NCBI GenBank assembly: GCA_019637815.1
Contig: JAHBUZ010000007.1
Coordinates: forward strand, 109,184-173,183
Source of the DNA: Chloroflexota bacterium
Lineage (GTDB): Bacteria; Chloroflexota; Limnocylindria; Limnocylindrales; CSP1-4
DNA: 64,000 nucleotides
Direction of reading: 5' to 3'
Shown: positions 1 to 8,641 of the stretch, piece after piece
Numbering within the stretch: position 1 is the first letter of the stretch
How the letters are laid out: each line of letters opens with the position of its first letter
Translations under genes and position numbers: made by a program
The notes under the pieces: generated by a model
The model's input: only the letters and a program-made list of their open reading frames with translations
The model's database searches: none
Told to the model about the DNA's origin: nothing

Positions 1-1264
1 CGCGGGCAGCGGTCAGGCACGCCTCGCGGTAGGCAGCGCGTCGCTCGGGCGACGCATCGAGGATGGTCCGGATGGCCCGCGCGATGTCCGCCGGGTCCAT
101 CGGGTCGCACAGCTCGCCACAGCCCGTGTCCCGGACGATGGGTGCCATGCCGGGCAGGTCGCTCGCGACCACGGGCACACCGGCGCCCATGGCATCGAAC
201 AGCTTGGTGGGCGTGTTCAGCTGGTGGTTGAGGGTGTCACCCTCGACGGGCATCGCGGAGATGTCCGCGGTCGCGATGGCGGCCGGGATGTCCGCCGGCA
301 CGACGGGACCCGGGAAGTGGATCCGGTCGGCGTGGGGCAGGGTCGCGGCGCGCTCCCGGAAACGCTCGTAGTCGGCGCCCAGGCCGGCCACCACGAGCAC
401 CGCGTCATCCACGAGGCCGATGGCATCACACAGCTGCGCGATGCCCCGGCCATCCAGCACGAGCCCGAGATACAGCACCACGCGGGTGCCCGGCGCGAGA
501 CCGAGCCGCTCGTGCCAGATGGGCCGCGCCTCGGCGACCGGCTCGTGGTCCGGACCGTTCCACGCGATGCGTGGCTGACGTCCCCAGTCCTGCGCCAGCA
601 CCTCGGCGTAGGGCGTGCTCACGGTGAGCAGCCCGTCCATGGAGCGGGCCCAGTCACGCTCGCGTCGCTGGAGGAGCGCCCGCCATGGGCCGGGCAGCCG
701 TGCGAACCGGGCGCTCTGCGTCGCCAGGTCGCGCGCGTCGTAGACACCCAGGCCACCGCGCGTGGCACGCAGCCGTACGGCGACCGGGAGCGCCACGAGG
801 CCCTCCGCCTGCCACACGTCGATGGGCTCGGCGGGATCGCGGCCGGGGAGCGCCGGGGCGTGGTCGATGGCCTGGCCGATCGCATCGGCCCAGGCGCGCG
901 AGAGTCGAAGGTATCGCAGCGCTTGGGCGCCTCGACCGAGCGTGGCGGCGGTGATCAGCCGGGCCTGTGCCACGGGCCCCGGAGCGGACGCCCTTCCGGC
1001 CGCCGCCTCCGCCTCGCCAGCGGGCAGTCTCGGGCTCGGCAGCCACGCCAGTGGCTGGGGTTGCACGACCCGCAGGACGCGGAAGCCATCCACCTGCTCG
1101 TACGCCGGCAGACCCGGTGCGGTCCGCGCGACGACCGTGACGGCGTAGCCCGCGTCCGTCAGGGTGTGGGCCATCTTCCAGACCCGGGAATCGGTCTGGA
1201 AGGGGTTGTTGACGAGCAGCGCGGTAGTGCGGACCACGGCCCGCGACGCAGGACGCCGACTCAC
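1..1264 (-). CDS. Glycosyltransferase family 4, 3' end cut by window edge
   Basis: Predicted GT-B fold, retaining glycosyltransferase that transfers a sugar from a nucleotide-sugar donor, probably in cell-surface glycan synthesis. 421 codons are visible. The N-terminal acceptor domain opens with ALLVNNPFQTDSRVWK. The donor domain starts near VVLYLGLVLDGRG and carries PTKLFDAMGAGVPVVASD, the usual GT4 donor-binding region. The chosen GTG at 1264 forms a GTGA overlap with the stop of the gene just upstream; a GTG at 1237 is an alternative. Both this protein and its neighbour contain RRERDWAR and share the same order of motifs, so they look like tandem paralogues. The C-terminal helix lies outside the window. 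Acceptor and sugar cannot be deduced. Confidence 0.9.
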   Translation of the reverse strand, partial: MSRRPASRAVVRTTALLVNNPFQTDSRVWKMAHTLTDAGYAVTVVARTAPGLPAYEQVDGFRVLRVVQPQPLAWLPSPRLPAGEAEAAAGRASAPGPVAQARLITAATLGRGAQALRYLRLSRAWADAIGQAIDHAPALPGRDPAEPIDVWQAEGLVALPVAVRLRATRGGLGVYDARDLATQSARFARLPGPWRALLQRRERDWARSMDGLLTVSTPYAEVLAQDWGRQPRIAWNGPDHEPVAEARPIWHERLGLAPGTRVVLYLGLVLDGRGIAQLCDAIGLVDDAVLVVAGLGADYERFRERAATLPHADRIHFPGPVVPADIPAAIATADISAMPVEGDTLNHQLNTPTKLFDAMGAGVPVVASDLPGMAPIVRDTGCGELCDPMDPADIARAIRTILDASPERRAAYREACLTAAR

Positions 1265-2646
1265 CGTGGGGCGGCGCCTGGGGGCGGACGGTCCCGCGAT
1301 GCGGCCTCACGCTGTGCGGACCGCCCCCCAGCGATGTCCCGGTACAGCCCGGTGAGTCCCGCCACGTTGCGCTCCCAGCTGTAGCGCTCGAGCGCGGCGG
1401 TCCGACAGCGCTGTCGCAGCGCCTCCTGTTCGACACGCGGCGCGCCCAGGATCCGGGCAAGGCCATCCGCGATGGCTGACGGCGAGTCGATATCGACACA
1501 CACGCCGACCTGTTCCGCGCTCGTGAGCCGGCACTGCTCGTTGTCCGCGGAGACGACCACGGGCACGCCCGCCATGAGGCTCTCGAACAGCTTGTTGGGC
1601 AGGTTGTAGCGCTGGTTGAGCGTCCGCGGTGGCTGGCCCACGAAGGTCACGTCCGCGCTCGCGGTCCACGGCAGCAGCTCGTCCGGTGGCACGGGGGGCA
1701 GCACGATCACGCGGTCGGGGGTCGCCGCGGCGCGCTCCCGCAGGAACGCCTCGAGCCGCCCGAAGCCCATGAACACCGCGACCGCCCGGAGGTCTCGCAG
1801 CACCGGCTCGTCGAGCGCCGTGACCAGCTCCTCGATACCCCGGTCCACGCTGTAGCCACCCTGGTAGAGGATCACCGGTCGATCGCCGTCGATGCTCGCC
1901 GTCCGGTGCACGAGGTCCGAGGGCACCGGACCGGGTGTCTCGGGGTGCCACGCGGGCGGGCAGTTCATGAGGATGACCGGCGGCGCGATCCCCCAGCGCT
2001 GCTGGACGAGCCGCGCGATGGGCTCACTGACCGCGAGCGTGCCGGCAGCATCGCGCGCCCAGTCCCGTTCGCGACGTCTGACCAGCTCCCGGACCACGCC
2101 CGGCATCCGCGCAAGGCGAGCGGCTTCGGTGTGGTAGTCGGCGACGTCATAGACGAACGCGCCACCCAGCCGCCTCGCGGCCTCCCGGACGACCGGGAGC
2201 ACGATGAGCGCCTTGGCGTGGAACACCTCGGTCTCGGGTGCCGCAGCGACGACCGCATCCGCCCATGGCCCGACGCGACGGGCGTTCGCGACCACCTCCA
2301 GCAGGCGGCGCACCGGGTGGCGCAGCCGGTCGATGCCGCGTGGCGGCTCCGGGGAGAGCAGCACCGCCTCCGGATCGAGGCCCAGGACCCGGCAGATGAC
2401 GCGTCGGATCCCGCCGGGGAGTGGACGCAGGGCGCTGGAGATGCGCCGATCGAGCGTGATGCGGGTCAGCCGCAGGCCGCCGGGCAGCACCTCCTCGGTC
2501 GGCAGGTCGGGACCCGACCAGGCGAGGATGCGGACGTGATGACCATCCGCCGCCAGCGTGCCCGCGGTGCGCAGCTGCCGCGAGTCGAACTGGAACGTGT
2601 TGGCCACGACGAGCGTGACATGGAGCCCGTGATCAGCGTCGGCCAC
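1261..2646 (-). CDS. Glycosyltransferase family 4
   Basis: 461-residue GT-B glycosyltransferase. The N-terminal domain begins TLVVANTFQFDSRQLRTAG, giving the nucleotide-binding-like first strand and loop. The second domain starts at VILYQGGYSVDRGIEELV, and the donor site is NLPNKLFESLMAGVPVVVS followed by an acidic stretch, as in GT4 enzymes such as wall teichoic acid or capsule mannosyl/glucosyltransferases. No signal peptide or membrane segment, so it is cytosolic or peripheral. Its ATG overlaps the end of the upstream gene by 14 bp and its own stop overlaps the next GT4 by 4 bp, so the three are probably one transcript. The donor and acceptor cannot be read from sequence. Confidence 0.93.
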   Translation of the reverse strand: MADADHGLHVTLVVANTFQFDSRQLRTAGTLAADGHHVRILAWSGPDLPTEEVLPGGLRLTRITLDRRISSALRPLPGGIRRVICRVLGLDPEAVLLSPEPPRGIDRLRHPVRRLLEVVANARRVGPWADAVVAAAPETEVFHAKALIVLPVVREAARRLGGAFVYDVADYHTEAARLARMPGVVRELVRRRERDWARDAAGTLAVSEPIARLVQQRWGIAPPVILMNCPPAWHPETPGPVPSDLVHRTASIDGDRPVILYQGGYSVDRGIEELVTALDEPVLRDLRAVAVFMGFGRLEAFLRERAAATPDRVIVLPPVPPDELLPWTASADVTFVGQPPRTLNQRYNLPNKLFESLMAGVPVVVSADNEQCRLTSAEQVGVCVDIDSPSAIADGLARILGAPRVEQEALRQRCRTAALERYSWERNVAGLTGLYRDIAGGRSAQREAASRDRPPPGAAPR

Positions 2647-3286
2647 GAAGCAGCCGACCCAGGACGAGGAGCAGCGCGATGCCCGCCAACAGGGCCCGCC
2701 AGTCGAGGAGCGCCGTCACGTTCCCCTCGATCCGCCGACCGAGGACCACGATCGCGAACCCGCCGTCCACCTCGGCATGCTCCGCGACCACGACCCCCAC
2801 GGCTCCGCCGGTCACGCGCACGTCCCTGGCCCGCACCAGTGCTGCGGCACCGTCGTCCAGCTGGACATCGAGGGCCGTGAGCCGGGCGACCGCCGACTGG
2901 CTGGCGTCCACGCGACCGGCGCGGACCTGGCCCGCGCTCGACTGCTGGAGCTGGACCACGTCACCCGTGGTGGTACCTGGGTCGGACGCGGCAGCCGGGT
3001 CGAGGGCGGCAGCCGATGCAGCGTCGGACGCGGCCGAGGTACCTGACGCGGGCGGGGCGTCCGACACGGGCGCGCCCTCCACGAACCCCTCGGGTGGCGC
3101 GGTCTTCCGACGCGTGCTCGCCCGCCGTGTCGTCGTCGAGTCAGCCGTCGCCTTGGAGGCACCGGTCGTCTTGGAGGCACCCGTCGTCTTCGAGGCACGC
3201 GTGGCGGACGTGCGAACAGGCGCCTTCGCCGCGCGCGGGGATGTCTCCTTCGGCTGCTCGGCGTCGTCCGGTCCGGTCGTGCTCAT
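2633..3286 (-). CDS. Tail-anchored protein with Thr/Ala-rich N-terminus and bactofilin-like repeats
   Basis: 217 residues, function unknown. The first ~100 residues are low complexity, rich in Lys, Ser, Thr and Ala, with a short repeat SKTTGA/SKATA near residues 32-46. Residues ~105-190 are hydrophobic-alternating short strands (GDVVQL, GRVDASQSAVARL, DVRVTGGAVGVVVAE) that suggest a small right-handed beta-helix. The C-terminus is one membrane helix (ALLAGIALLLVLG) followed by RLLRGRR, typical of a tail anchor with the bulk facing the cytoplasm. The ATG at 3286 has a clear GGAGG 9 nt upstream; an in-frame upstream extension to 3571 has no such site. It leads the operon containing the two GT4 genes. 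No homologue was named with certainty. Confidence 0.75.
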   Translation of the reverse strand: MSTTGPDDAEQPKETSPRAAKAPVRTSATRASKTTGASKTTGASKATADSTTTRRASTRRKTAPPEGFVEGAPVSDAPPASGTSAASDAASAAALDPAAASDPGTTTGDVVQLQQSSAGQVRAGRVDASQSAVARLTALDVQLDDGAAALVRARDVRVTGGAVGVVVAEHAEVDGGFAIVVLGRRIEGNVTALLDWRALLAGIALLLVLGRLLRGRR

Positions 3287-3314
3287 GTGGTCCAACCTCC
3301 GCGTGGATGCACCT

Positions 3315-3320
3315 AGCCTA
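3315..3320 (-). promoter_or_regulatory. -10 box TAGGCT upstream of the tail-anchored protein
   Basis: Read on the minus strand the hexamer is TAGGCT, about 28 nt before the ATG at 3286. That predicts a start of transcription near 3308 and a ~20 nt leader containing the GGAGG site. No good -35 is visible. Confidence 0.45.
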
Positions 3321-3395
3321 GCGTCTCCCGGCGGACCACCGGTCGCACCACGCGGTCCAGGCAGGCGACCCGGGGCGGATCGGCCGCCGGTCCGG

Positions 3396-4193
3396 TCAGC
3401 CGCCGGCGGCGGGTGGTCGCTCCAGCCGGGCCGTGGGCCCCTTGCCACGCAGCTCGTCCCAGCGCAGCCGGAGCACCACCGTGAGCGCCTCGAAGAAGAT
3501 GCGCCGGGACATCTTGCTCTGACCCACGCGTCGGTCCGTGAACACGATGGGCACCTCCACGATCCGCGCACCGGCGCGGCTCGCGAGATACGTCATCTCG
3601 ATCTGGAACACGTAGCCGCCCGAGTGGAGCCGGTCCCGGTCGATGATCTCCAGGGTCTCGCGTCGCCAGGCCTTGAAGCCACCCGTGAGGTCATGGGGTG
3701 ACAGCCACAGGACGACCCGCGCGAACGTGGACCCGCCACGCGAGATGATGCGTCGGCCGATGCCCCAGTCCACGACGCCGCCGCCCTTCGTGTAGCGCGA
3801 GCCGATGGCCAGGTCCGCGCCGTCCGGCCGGGGCGCATCCAGACCCCCGGACAGTGCATCCACGAGGGCCGGCAGGTAGTCCGGCGAATGCGACCAGTCC
3901 GCGTCCATCTGGACGAGGCGCTTCGCGCCCGCATCCAGCGCCACCTCGAACCCGGCGACGTACGCCTTGCCCAGTCCCTCCTTGCCAGCGCGGTGGAGCA
4001 CCCGGAGGCGTGGCTCGTCGGCGGCCAGCCGGTCGGCCAGCTCGCCGGTGCCATCGGGTGAGCTGTCATCCACGACCAGGAGCGTCGCACCCGGCAGCCG
4101 GTCGAGGATGGCGCGTGAGATCCCCTCGAGGTTCTCGATCTCGTCATAGGTGGGCAGGACCACCCACGTGTCGGTGTATCCAGGGTCGTGCAT
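3396..4193 (-). CDS. Polyprenol monophosphomannose synthase-like GT2 (DPM1 family)
   Basis: 265-residue inverting GT-A enzyme. Motifs match dolichol/polyprenol-phosphate mannose synthases: VVLPTYDEIENLEGI at the N-terminus, VVDDSSPDGTG for the nucleotide, MDADWSHSPDYLP carrying the metal-binding DxD equivalent, SRYTKGGGVVDWG, DLTGGFKAWRRE, and the C-terminal FTDRRVGQSKMSRRI. The family transfers mannose (sometimes glucose) from a GDP/UDP-sugar to polyprenyl phosphate at the inner membrane face. There is no C-terminal membrane segment, so it is the soluble form like yeast-independent short DPM1 proteins. It has no Shine-Dalgarno site and probably starts leaderless from a TAGACT box 8 nt upstream. 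It sits among other sugar transferases, which fits a surface glycan role. Confidence 0.92.
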   Translation of the reverse strand: MHDPGYTDTWVVLPTYDEIENLEGISRAILDRLPGATLLVVDDSSPDGTGELADRLAADEPRLRVLHRAGKEGLGKAYVAGFEVALDAGAKRLVQMDADWSHSPDYLPALVDALSGGLDAPRPDGADLAIGSRYTKGGGVVDWGIGRRIISRGGSTFARVVLWLSPHDLTGGFKAWRRETLEIIDRDRLHSGGYVFQIEMTYLASRAGARIVEVPIVFTDRRVGQSKMSRRIFFEALTVVLRLRWDELRGKGPTARLERPPAAGG

Positions 4194-4201
4194 GTCCGCG
4201 C

Positions 4202-4207
4202 AGTCTA
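4202..4207 (-). promoter_or_regulatory. -10 box TAGACT, leaderless promoter for the DPM1-like gene
   Basis: On the minus strand TAGACT lies 8 nt before the ATG at 4193, so transcription should begin at or next to the start codon. No Shine-Dalgarno sequence is present between them. Confidence 0.55.
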
Positions 4208-4220
4208 GCCGTGCGACGTC

Positions 4221-4250
4221 GAGGCCCGGTCGGTCATCCGGCCGGGCCTC
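4221..4250 (-). terminator. Strong hairpin after the PASTA protein gene
   Basis: A 13-bp GC-rich stem (4221-4233 with 4238-4250, one G-T pair) closes a TCAT loop, 28 bp after the stop of the PASTA gene. There is no T-tract, as expected for a high-GC genome, so its termination efficiency is an inference. Confidence 0.6.
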
Positions 4251-4277
4251 GGGTGGTGGTCCGATCGAGGGTCCCGA

Positions 4278-6272
4278 TCAGGGACCGGTCGACAGCTTGA
4301 GCTGGACCGCGGTCCCCTTCGCGACCTTCCGCGGGGACCCGTCGCTGTTCTGGTAGGACGGGGTGGTGTTGACGGCCTTGCCGGACGCCACCGCGCCGTT
4401 GGACACCTTCTTCGTGGACTGGACCTTGAGCCCCGCCGCTTCGATGGCGGCGATGGCCTTCGCCTTGCTCAGGCCCCGGACCTTCGGGATGGCGACCTTC
4501 CCGGTGGTGGTCGAGCTGCCACCCGCGGCGCTCGCCGGTCCCGGCCCGGAGGACAGCTTCAGCTGGACGGTCGAGCCCTTCTTGACCTTGCGCGGCGTCC
4601 CGTCAGCGTTCTTGAACGAGGGGTAGGTATTGACGGCCTTGCCCTTGACCCACTTGGTGCTCTCGACCTTCAGATCCGGCGTCTTGACCTTGAGACCGGC
4701 GGCCTCGATGGCGGCCTTCGCCTGGGCCTTGGTCATGCCCGCGATCTTGGGGATCGCGACGTTCCCGGCGGGAGCGGGTGAGGACGGCGGGGCGCTCGGA
4801 CTCGGGGACGGCGATGGCGTCGAGCCATCAGGCCCGGAGGAGATCTTGATCTGGATCGCGGTGCCCTTCGCCACCTTGCGTGGCTCGCCGTCCACCTTCC
4901 AGGTCGGCGTCGTGTTGACCGCCCGCCCGACCTTGACGGTCGCGTGGGTGACGGTCTTCTCCGGGCTCTTGACCTTGAGGCCGGCGTCCTTGATGGCCTG
5001 CTTCGCCTGGGCGAGGGTCAGGCCCTTGACGTTCGGGATCGCCACCTGTGCAGCAGGAGCCGGCGTGGACGGCGGGTCGCTCGGCGTGGGGGTCGGCGGC
5101 GGCGCACCGTCGCCGGCGCTCTCACGCCACTCGGCGGCCGTGAGACCCAGGTCACCCGTGATGGCGCGGACGTACCCGAACCGGACCACGCCGGAGCCGT
5201 TGGGGTTGGCGATGTTCTTGGTCTTGCCCGCGAACTTGTTGAGCCAGGTGATGTTCGGCTCGTTCGGATCCCATGACGACGGCAGCGACGGGGTCGCGTT
5301 CCGGGCGAACAGGTCCGGGTCCATGTGGATGCGGCCGGGGCTGCGCAGGTCCGAGCCGTCCGAGCGGCGGGTGACATAGAAGTCGGTCGTGCCGATGGCC
5401 CCGAAGTTCGGCAGATAGGCGTCCTTCCACGCGGCGCCCGTGTTCCGGGAGTACGTGGTCATGAACGTCTGGTCCATCGTCTTGTTGGACGTCATGAGGG
5501 TCTTGATGAGGGTGCCCTTCGGGTCGGCCTTGTCGAAGCTCTGGCTCTGGAGCGCCATCACGACGCTCGGACGACCACCACCCACGGAGGTCGTGCCGAG
5601 GAAGCCCTGGGCGAAGTTGTCGACATGGTCGATGGCCAGCTCGTAGGTCGGGATCCGGTCGTAGTCCTCGGAGTTGCCGGCGGTGAAGCACATGTGGCTG
5701 AGGATCACGACCGCGTTCGGCGCGAGCTGGATGTTCTGGCGGACCCAGTCGGCCCCGTAGTACTTGTTGGTCGACGATCCCTTGGACGCGTTCAGGCCCA
5801 GGCCATGGGCGCTCGCGGTCTCCGGGGCCGAGGTGCCGGTGCCGTCCTGCTTGGTCCGGTTCGGCTTCGGATAGCCGTTGCCGTGCATCAGCGTGACGAA
5901 CAGGTCCGCGCCCTTGGCGGCCTTCTTGACGGTGGCTGCGTCCGCGTTGGGCGTGTACACCTTGCACACCTTCATGCCGGCGTCCTTGGCGGATGCGGCG
6001 ATCTGGTCGGCCCACTGCTTGAACTTCGTGGTCATGCTGCCGACCGGGCCGACCACGATGACGGCCTTGTAGGCGGGCTGACCCGTGCAGTTGGAGCCCG
6101 TGCCGTCCGTCGCGTCGGAGATGCTGCCCTGGGGCGGCGGAGCCGAGGGCGGCTCGGCCGCGGCCTGGACGCTGGTCGTCAGGGCGCTGGACGCGAGGAA
6201 CAAGGCCGCCAAAGCGGCCACGGCTGCCGATCGCCGCGGGGCACGTCGCGGCGCAGCATGGGCGAGCTGCAT
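4278..6272 (-). CDS. Secreted protein with caspase-like domain and three PASTA domains
   Basis: 664 residues. The ATG at 6272 has GGAGAGA 5 nt upstream and opens a Sec signal peptide (RRSAAVAALAALFLASSA, cleavage likely after VQA near 37). Residues ~66-245 form an alpha/beta domain with LFVTLMHGNG (His130) and VVILSHMCFTAG (Cys195), the spacing and hydrophobic blocks of clan CD cysteine peptidases. After a Pro-rich linker come three PASTA domains (~410-481, ~505-576, ~592-664), each starting VAIP and containing a GLKV strand and ending with LKLSSGP-like residues. PASTA domains bind peptidoglycan or beta-lactam-like ligands in Ser/Thr kinases and PBPs. The protein is therefore probably exported and wall-associated; protease activity is inferred from the His/Cys pair only. 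A hairpin follows the stop. Confidence 0.8.
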   Translation of the reverse strand: MQLAHAAPRRAPRRSAAVAALAALFLASSALTTSVQAAAEPPSAPPPQGSISDATDGTGSNCTGQPAYKAVIVVGPVGSMTTKFKQWADQIAASAKDAGMKVCKVYTPNADAATVKKAAKGADLFVTLMHGNGYPKPNRTKQDGTGTSAPETASAHGLGLNASKGSSTNKYYGADWVRQNIQLAPNAVVILSHMCFTAGNSEDYDRIPTYELAIDHVDNFAQGFLGTTSVGGGRPSVVMALQSQSFDKADPKGTLIKTLMTSNKTMDQTFMTTYSRNTGAAWKDAYLPNFGAIGTTDFYVTRRSDGSDLRSPGRIHMDPDLFARNATPSLPSSWDPNEPNITWLNKFAGKTKNIANPNGSGVVRFGYVRAITGDLGLTAAEWRESAGDGAPPPTPTPSDPPSTPAPAAQVAIPNVKGLTLAQAKQAIKDAGLKVKSPEKTVTHATVKVGRAVNTTPTWKVDGEPRKVAKGTAIQIKISSGPDGSTPSPSPSPSAPPSSPAPAGNVAIPKIAGMTKAQAKAAIEAAGLKVKTPDLKVESTKWVKGKAVNTYPSFKNADGTPRKVKKGSTVQLKLSSGPGPASAAGGSSTTTGKVAIPKVRGLSKAKAIAAIEAAGLKVQSTKKVSNGAVASGKAVNTTPSYQNSDGSPRKVAKGTAVQLKLSTGP

Positions 6273-6322
6273 CGAGTCTCTCCGGTTTTTGCTGGGGCAC
6301 GCCCGGAGGGACGCACCTGTCA

Positions 6323-6348
6323 CTTCACACAGGCTCGCGGGTGTGAAG
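6323..6348 (-). repeat. Perfect 8-bp inverted repeat in the leader of the PASTA gene
   Basis: CTTCACAC at 6323-6330 pairs with GTGTGAAG at 6341-6348 across a 10-nt loop, about 50 nt before the start codon at 6272. It could be an operator or a 5' leader hairpin. A plausible -10 (GATAAG or TATGGA on the minus strand) lies just upstream, near 6350-6362. Confidence 0.4.
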
Positions 6349-6458
6349 GGACCTTATCCATATCCTGATGGTCAGGGGCACCTAGGCCCATGGTGCCGCA
6401 CTTGGTGCGTTCGAGCAACCCCCGGCCGGGTCCGCACGAGGCGACCGCGGGCCCGGGA

Positions 6459-7406
6459 TCAGCGACGCGGCGTGGGCCTGGGGGTCCGGCGGGGGCGCTG
6501 GGTGGGCTCGGGTCGGTCGGTCGCATCGGGGTCTGCGGTCGGTCTCGGCGTCGGGGTCGCGCCGGGCAACGGGTCCGGCCGGAAGTCGGTGACCACGAAC
6601 ACCTGCTCCATGCCATCGAGATGCGCCGCCGGCTCGATCCGCGCCGCGATGGTGATGTCCACGGCCGTCCGGTCGACCTCCACGATGGTGCCGATGGTGA
6701 TGCCGCCGGGGAATCGTGGCCGTGCCTCCTGGCGGATGCCCACCCCCGCGGTGACCACGACGTCCCCGACCGCGATGTCCTCCCGCGCCGGCACGTTCTT
6801 CATCTCGAGCGGGGCGGAGAGGTTGCCGTGGACCTCGCCGGTCACCCGGGTCCGCACGTCACGCCCGATGACCAGCGATCGGGGATCGGTGATGAGTCGC
6901 ACGGTCGCCCAGTTCCCGCCCAGCTCCGTGATGGCGCCCACGAGGCTGCCGCCAGCGGACAGGACGGTGGCACCGTCGAACAATCCGTCATCGGTGCCCC
7001 GGTCGATGATGATGAGCCGCTCAGGGCCTGACGGGTCGCTGTAGATGACATCGGCGACGATGGTCCGGTGCGGGAGCGTGCGTCGGTTGCCGAGCGCCTC
7101 GGCCAGTCGCTGGTTCTCGGTCTGGAGGACCGGCAGCTGGAGCAGCTGTTCCTCGTAGCGGGCGATGAGCTCCCGCTGGGCGATGGTCTCGCGTCGCAGC
7201 TGGTCGATCTCGGCGACCGCGTCGAACACCGAGCCGATGGCCCGGGTGCCCCCGGTGAGGGTCTCGCGGATGGGTGTGAGCGCGAAGTTGACGCCGCCCC
7301 GGACGTCCTGGATGGGCTTGGTGTCACTGAATGCGAGCAGCAGCAGGCAGGTCGCCACCAGGAGCGCGAAGGTGATCGCCTGGCCTCGCAGGCCACGGTC
7401 GCTCAT
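6459..7406 (-). CDS. mreC: Rod shape-determining protein MreC
   Basis: 315 residues. MreC is a single-pass periplasmic/extracytoplasmic scaffold that links MreB filaments to the peptidoglycan elongation machinery. It has a short cytoplasmic N-terminus, one membrane helix (AITFALLVATCLLLLAF), a coiled-coil with heptads around IDQLRRETIAQRELIARYEEQLLQ (given here only as residue region ~55-95), then the beta-rich MreC core with LIIIDRGTDDGLFDG, GSLVGAITELG and TGEVHGNL. The C-terminus is a Pro/Thr/Arg-rich tail (~275-315) not usual in MreC. The ATG at 7406, preceded by GGGAG, was chosen over an in-frame upstream start at 7607 that would overlap mreB. It is 16 bp after mreB in one operon; mreD, rodA and pbp2 do not follow. 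Confidence 0.93.
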   Translation of the reverse strand: MSDRGLRGQAITFALLVATCLLLLAFSDTKPIQDVRGGVNFALTPIRETLTGGTRAIGSVFDAVAEIDQLRRETIAQRELIARYEEQLLQLPVLQTENQRLAEALGNRRTLPHRTIVADVIYSDPSGPERLIIIDRGTDDGLFDGATVLSAGGSLVGAITELGGNWATVRLITDPRSLVIGRDVRTRVTGEVHGNLSAPLEMKNVPAREDIAVGDVVVTAGVGIRQEARPRFPGGITIGTIVEVDRTAVDITIAARIEPAAHLDGMEQVFVVTDFRPDPLPGATPTPRPTADPDATDRPEPTQRPRRTPRPTPRR

Positions 7407-7422
7407 CACCCGCAGCTCCCGC

Positions 7423-8481
7423 TCAGCGCGGTGACCGGGAATACGTCTCCGCGACCAGCGCCCGTTCCATGATGGGGTCCTCCAGCTCCTCCAGGACACG
7501 ACCCGTGCCCCGCGCGACGCAGGTGAGCGGGTCGTCCGCGATGTGGACCGGCATCTGGGTCGCCTCGGCGATGCGCCGGTCGAGACCCTGGAGCAGCGCG
7601 CCACCACCGGCGAGCACGATGCCCTGGTCCATGATGTCCGCGACCAGCTCCGGCGGGGTCTCCTCGATGGTGTCCTTGATGGTGTCGACGATCTGGGCGA
7701 TGGACATCTCGATCGCTTCGCGGACCTGCTCCGCGGCGATGTCCACCGAGCGCGGCAGACCCGTCAGCAGGTCCCGGCCCCGGAAGGTCACGTGCTGCTC
7801 GTCATGGGGACCCGGATAGGCCGAGCCGATGGCGATCTTGATGTCCTCCGCGGTGCGCTCGCCGACCAGCAGATTGAACTCGCGTCGACCGTACGCGATG
7901 ATGTCCTGGTCGAGCTCGTCGCCGCCGATGCGGATGCTCCGCGCGACCACGATGCCGCCCAGGCTGATGACGGCGACCTCCGTGGTGCCGCCGCCGATGT
8001 CCACGATGAGACTGCCCGTGGGCTCGCCGATGGGCAGGCCGGCCCCGATCGCCGCGGCCATGGGCTCCTCGATGAGCCGGGCCCAGCGGGCACCCGCGTT
8101 GAGCGCCGCGTCCCGGACCGCGCGCTTCTCCACCTCCGTGACACCGGATGGGATGCCCAGCAGCATCCGCGGCCGCGGGATGAGCCCGACCCGGTCGTGC
8201 ACCCGCTGCACGAAGTACTTGATCATCTGCTCGGTGACGTCGAAGTCGCTGATGACCCCGTCACGCAGCGGTCGGACGGCGATGATGCTGGCCGGGGTGC
8301 GACCGACCATCCGCTTAGCCTCCGCGCCCACCTCGAGCACGCGCCGACTGCGCGCATCGATGGCGACCACGCTGGGTTCGCTGATGACGATGCCGCGACC
8401 GCGGACGTGGACGAGCGTGTTGGCGGTCCCGAGATCGATGCCGATGTCCCGGGAGAACCTTCCAAGGAAGGCGTCGAGCAT
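7423..8481 (-). CDS. mreB: Rod shape-determining actin homologue MreB
   Basis: 352 residues, the usual MreB length. MreB polymerises with ATP beneath the membrane and directs lateral cell wall synthesis. Visible actin-fold motifs: phosphate 1 GIDLGTANT (~14-22), connect 1, phosphate 2 IVDIGGGTTEVAVIS, adenosine motif GIVLAGGGALLQGLD near the C-terminus, and the EEPMAAAIGAGLPI helix. Start ATG 8481 is preceded by AGAGGGG. mreC follows after 16 bp. The presence of mreBC indicates a rod-shaped cell. Confidence 0.97.
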   Translation of the reverse strand: MLDAFLGRFSRDIGIDLGTANTLVHVRGRGIVISEPSVVAIDARSRRVLEVGAEAKRMVGRTPASIIAVRPLRDGVISDFDVTEQMIKYFVQRVHDRVGLIPRPRMLLGIPSGVTEVEKRAVRDAALNAGARWARLIEEPMAAAIGAGLPIGEPTGSLIVDIGGGTTEVAVISLGGIVVARSIRIGGDELDQDIIAYGRREFNLLVGERTAEDIKIAIGSAYPGPHDEQHVTFRGRDLLTGLPRSVDIAAEQVREAIEMSIAQIVDTIKDTIEETPPELVADIMDQGIVLAGGGALLQGLDRRIAEATQMPVHIADDPLTCVARGTGRVLEELEDPIMERALVAETYSRSPR

Positions 8482-8570
8482 GGTGGGGTGGACCCCTCTG
8501 GGAACAAGGTGTGGGGCGTCTGGCCGGGTGTGCCGGCCGCGCGGTCGGATGACCGAGTGGGTGCCCCGGG

Positions 8571-8576
8571 AGTATA
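8571..8576 (-). promoter_or_regulatory. -10 box TATACT upstream of mreB
   Basis: On the minus strand TATACT matches the -10 consensus at 5 of 6 positions. It lies about 90 nt before the mreB start, giving a ~80 nt leader. The same AGTATACCGG decamer occurs again upstream of guaB3 (37122-37131). Confidence 0.5.
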
Positions 8577-8641
8577 CCGGCGGGGGCCGTCCGGGCCCGT
8601 GCCCGGGTATCGCCCGGCGGCCTTCGGCCGAGCAGCGGACG

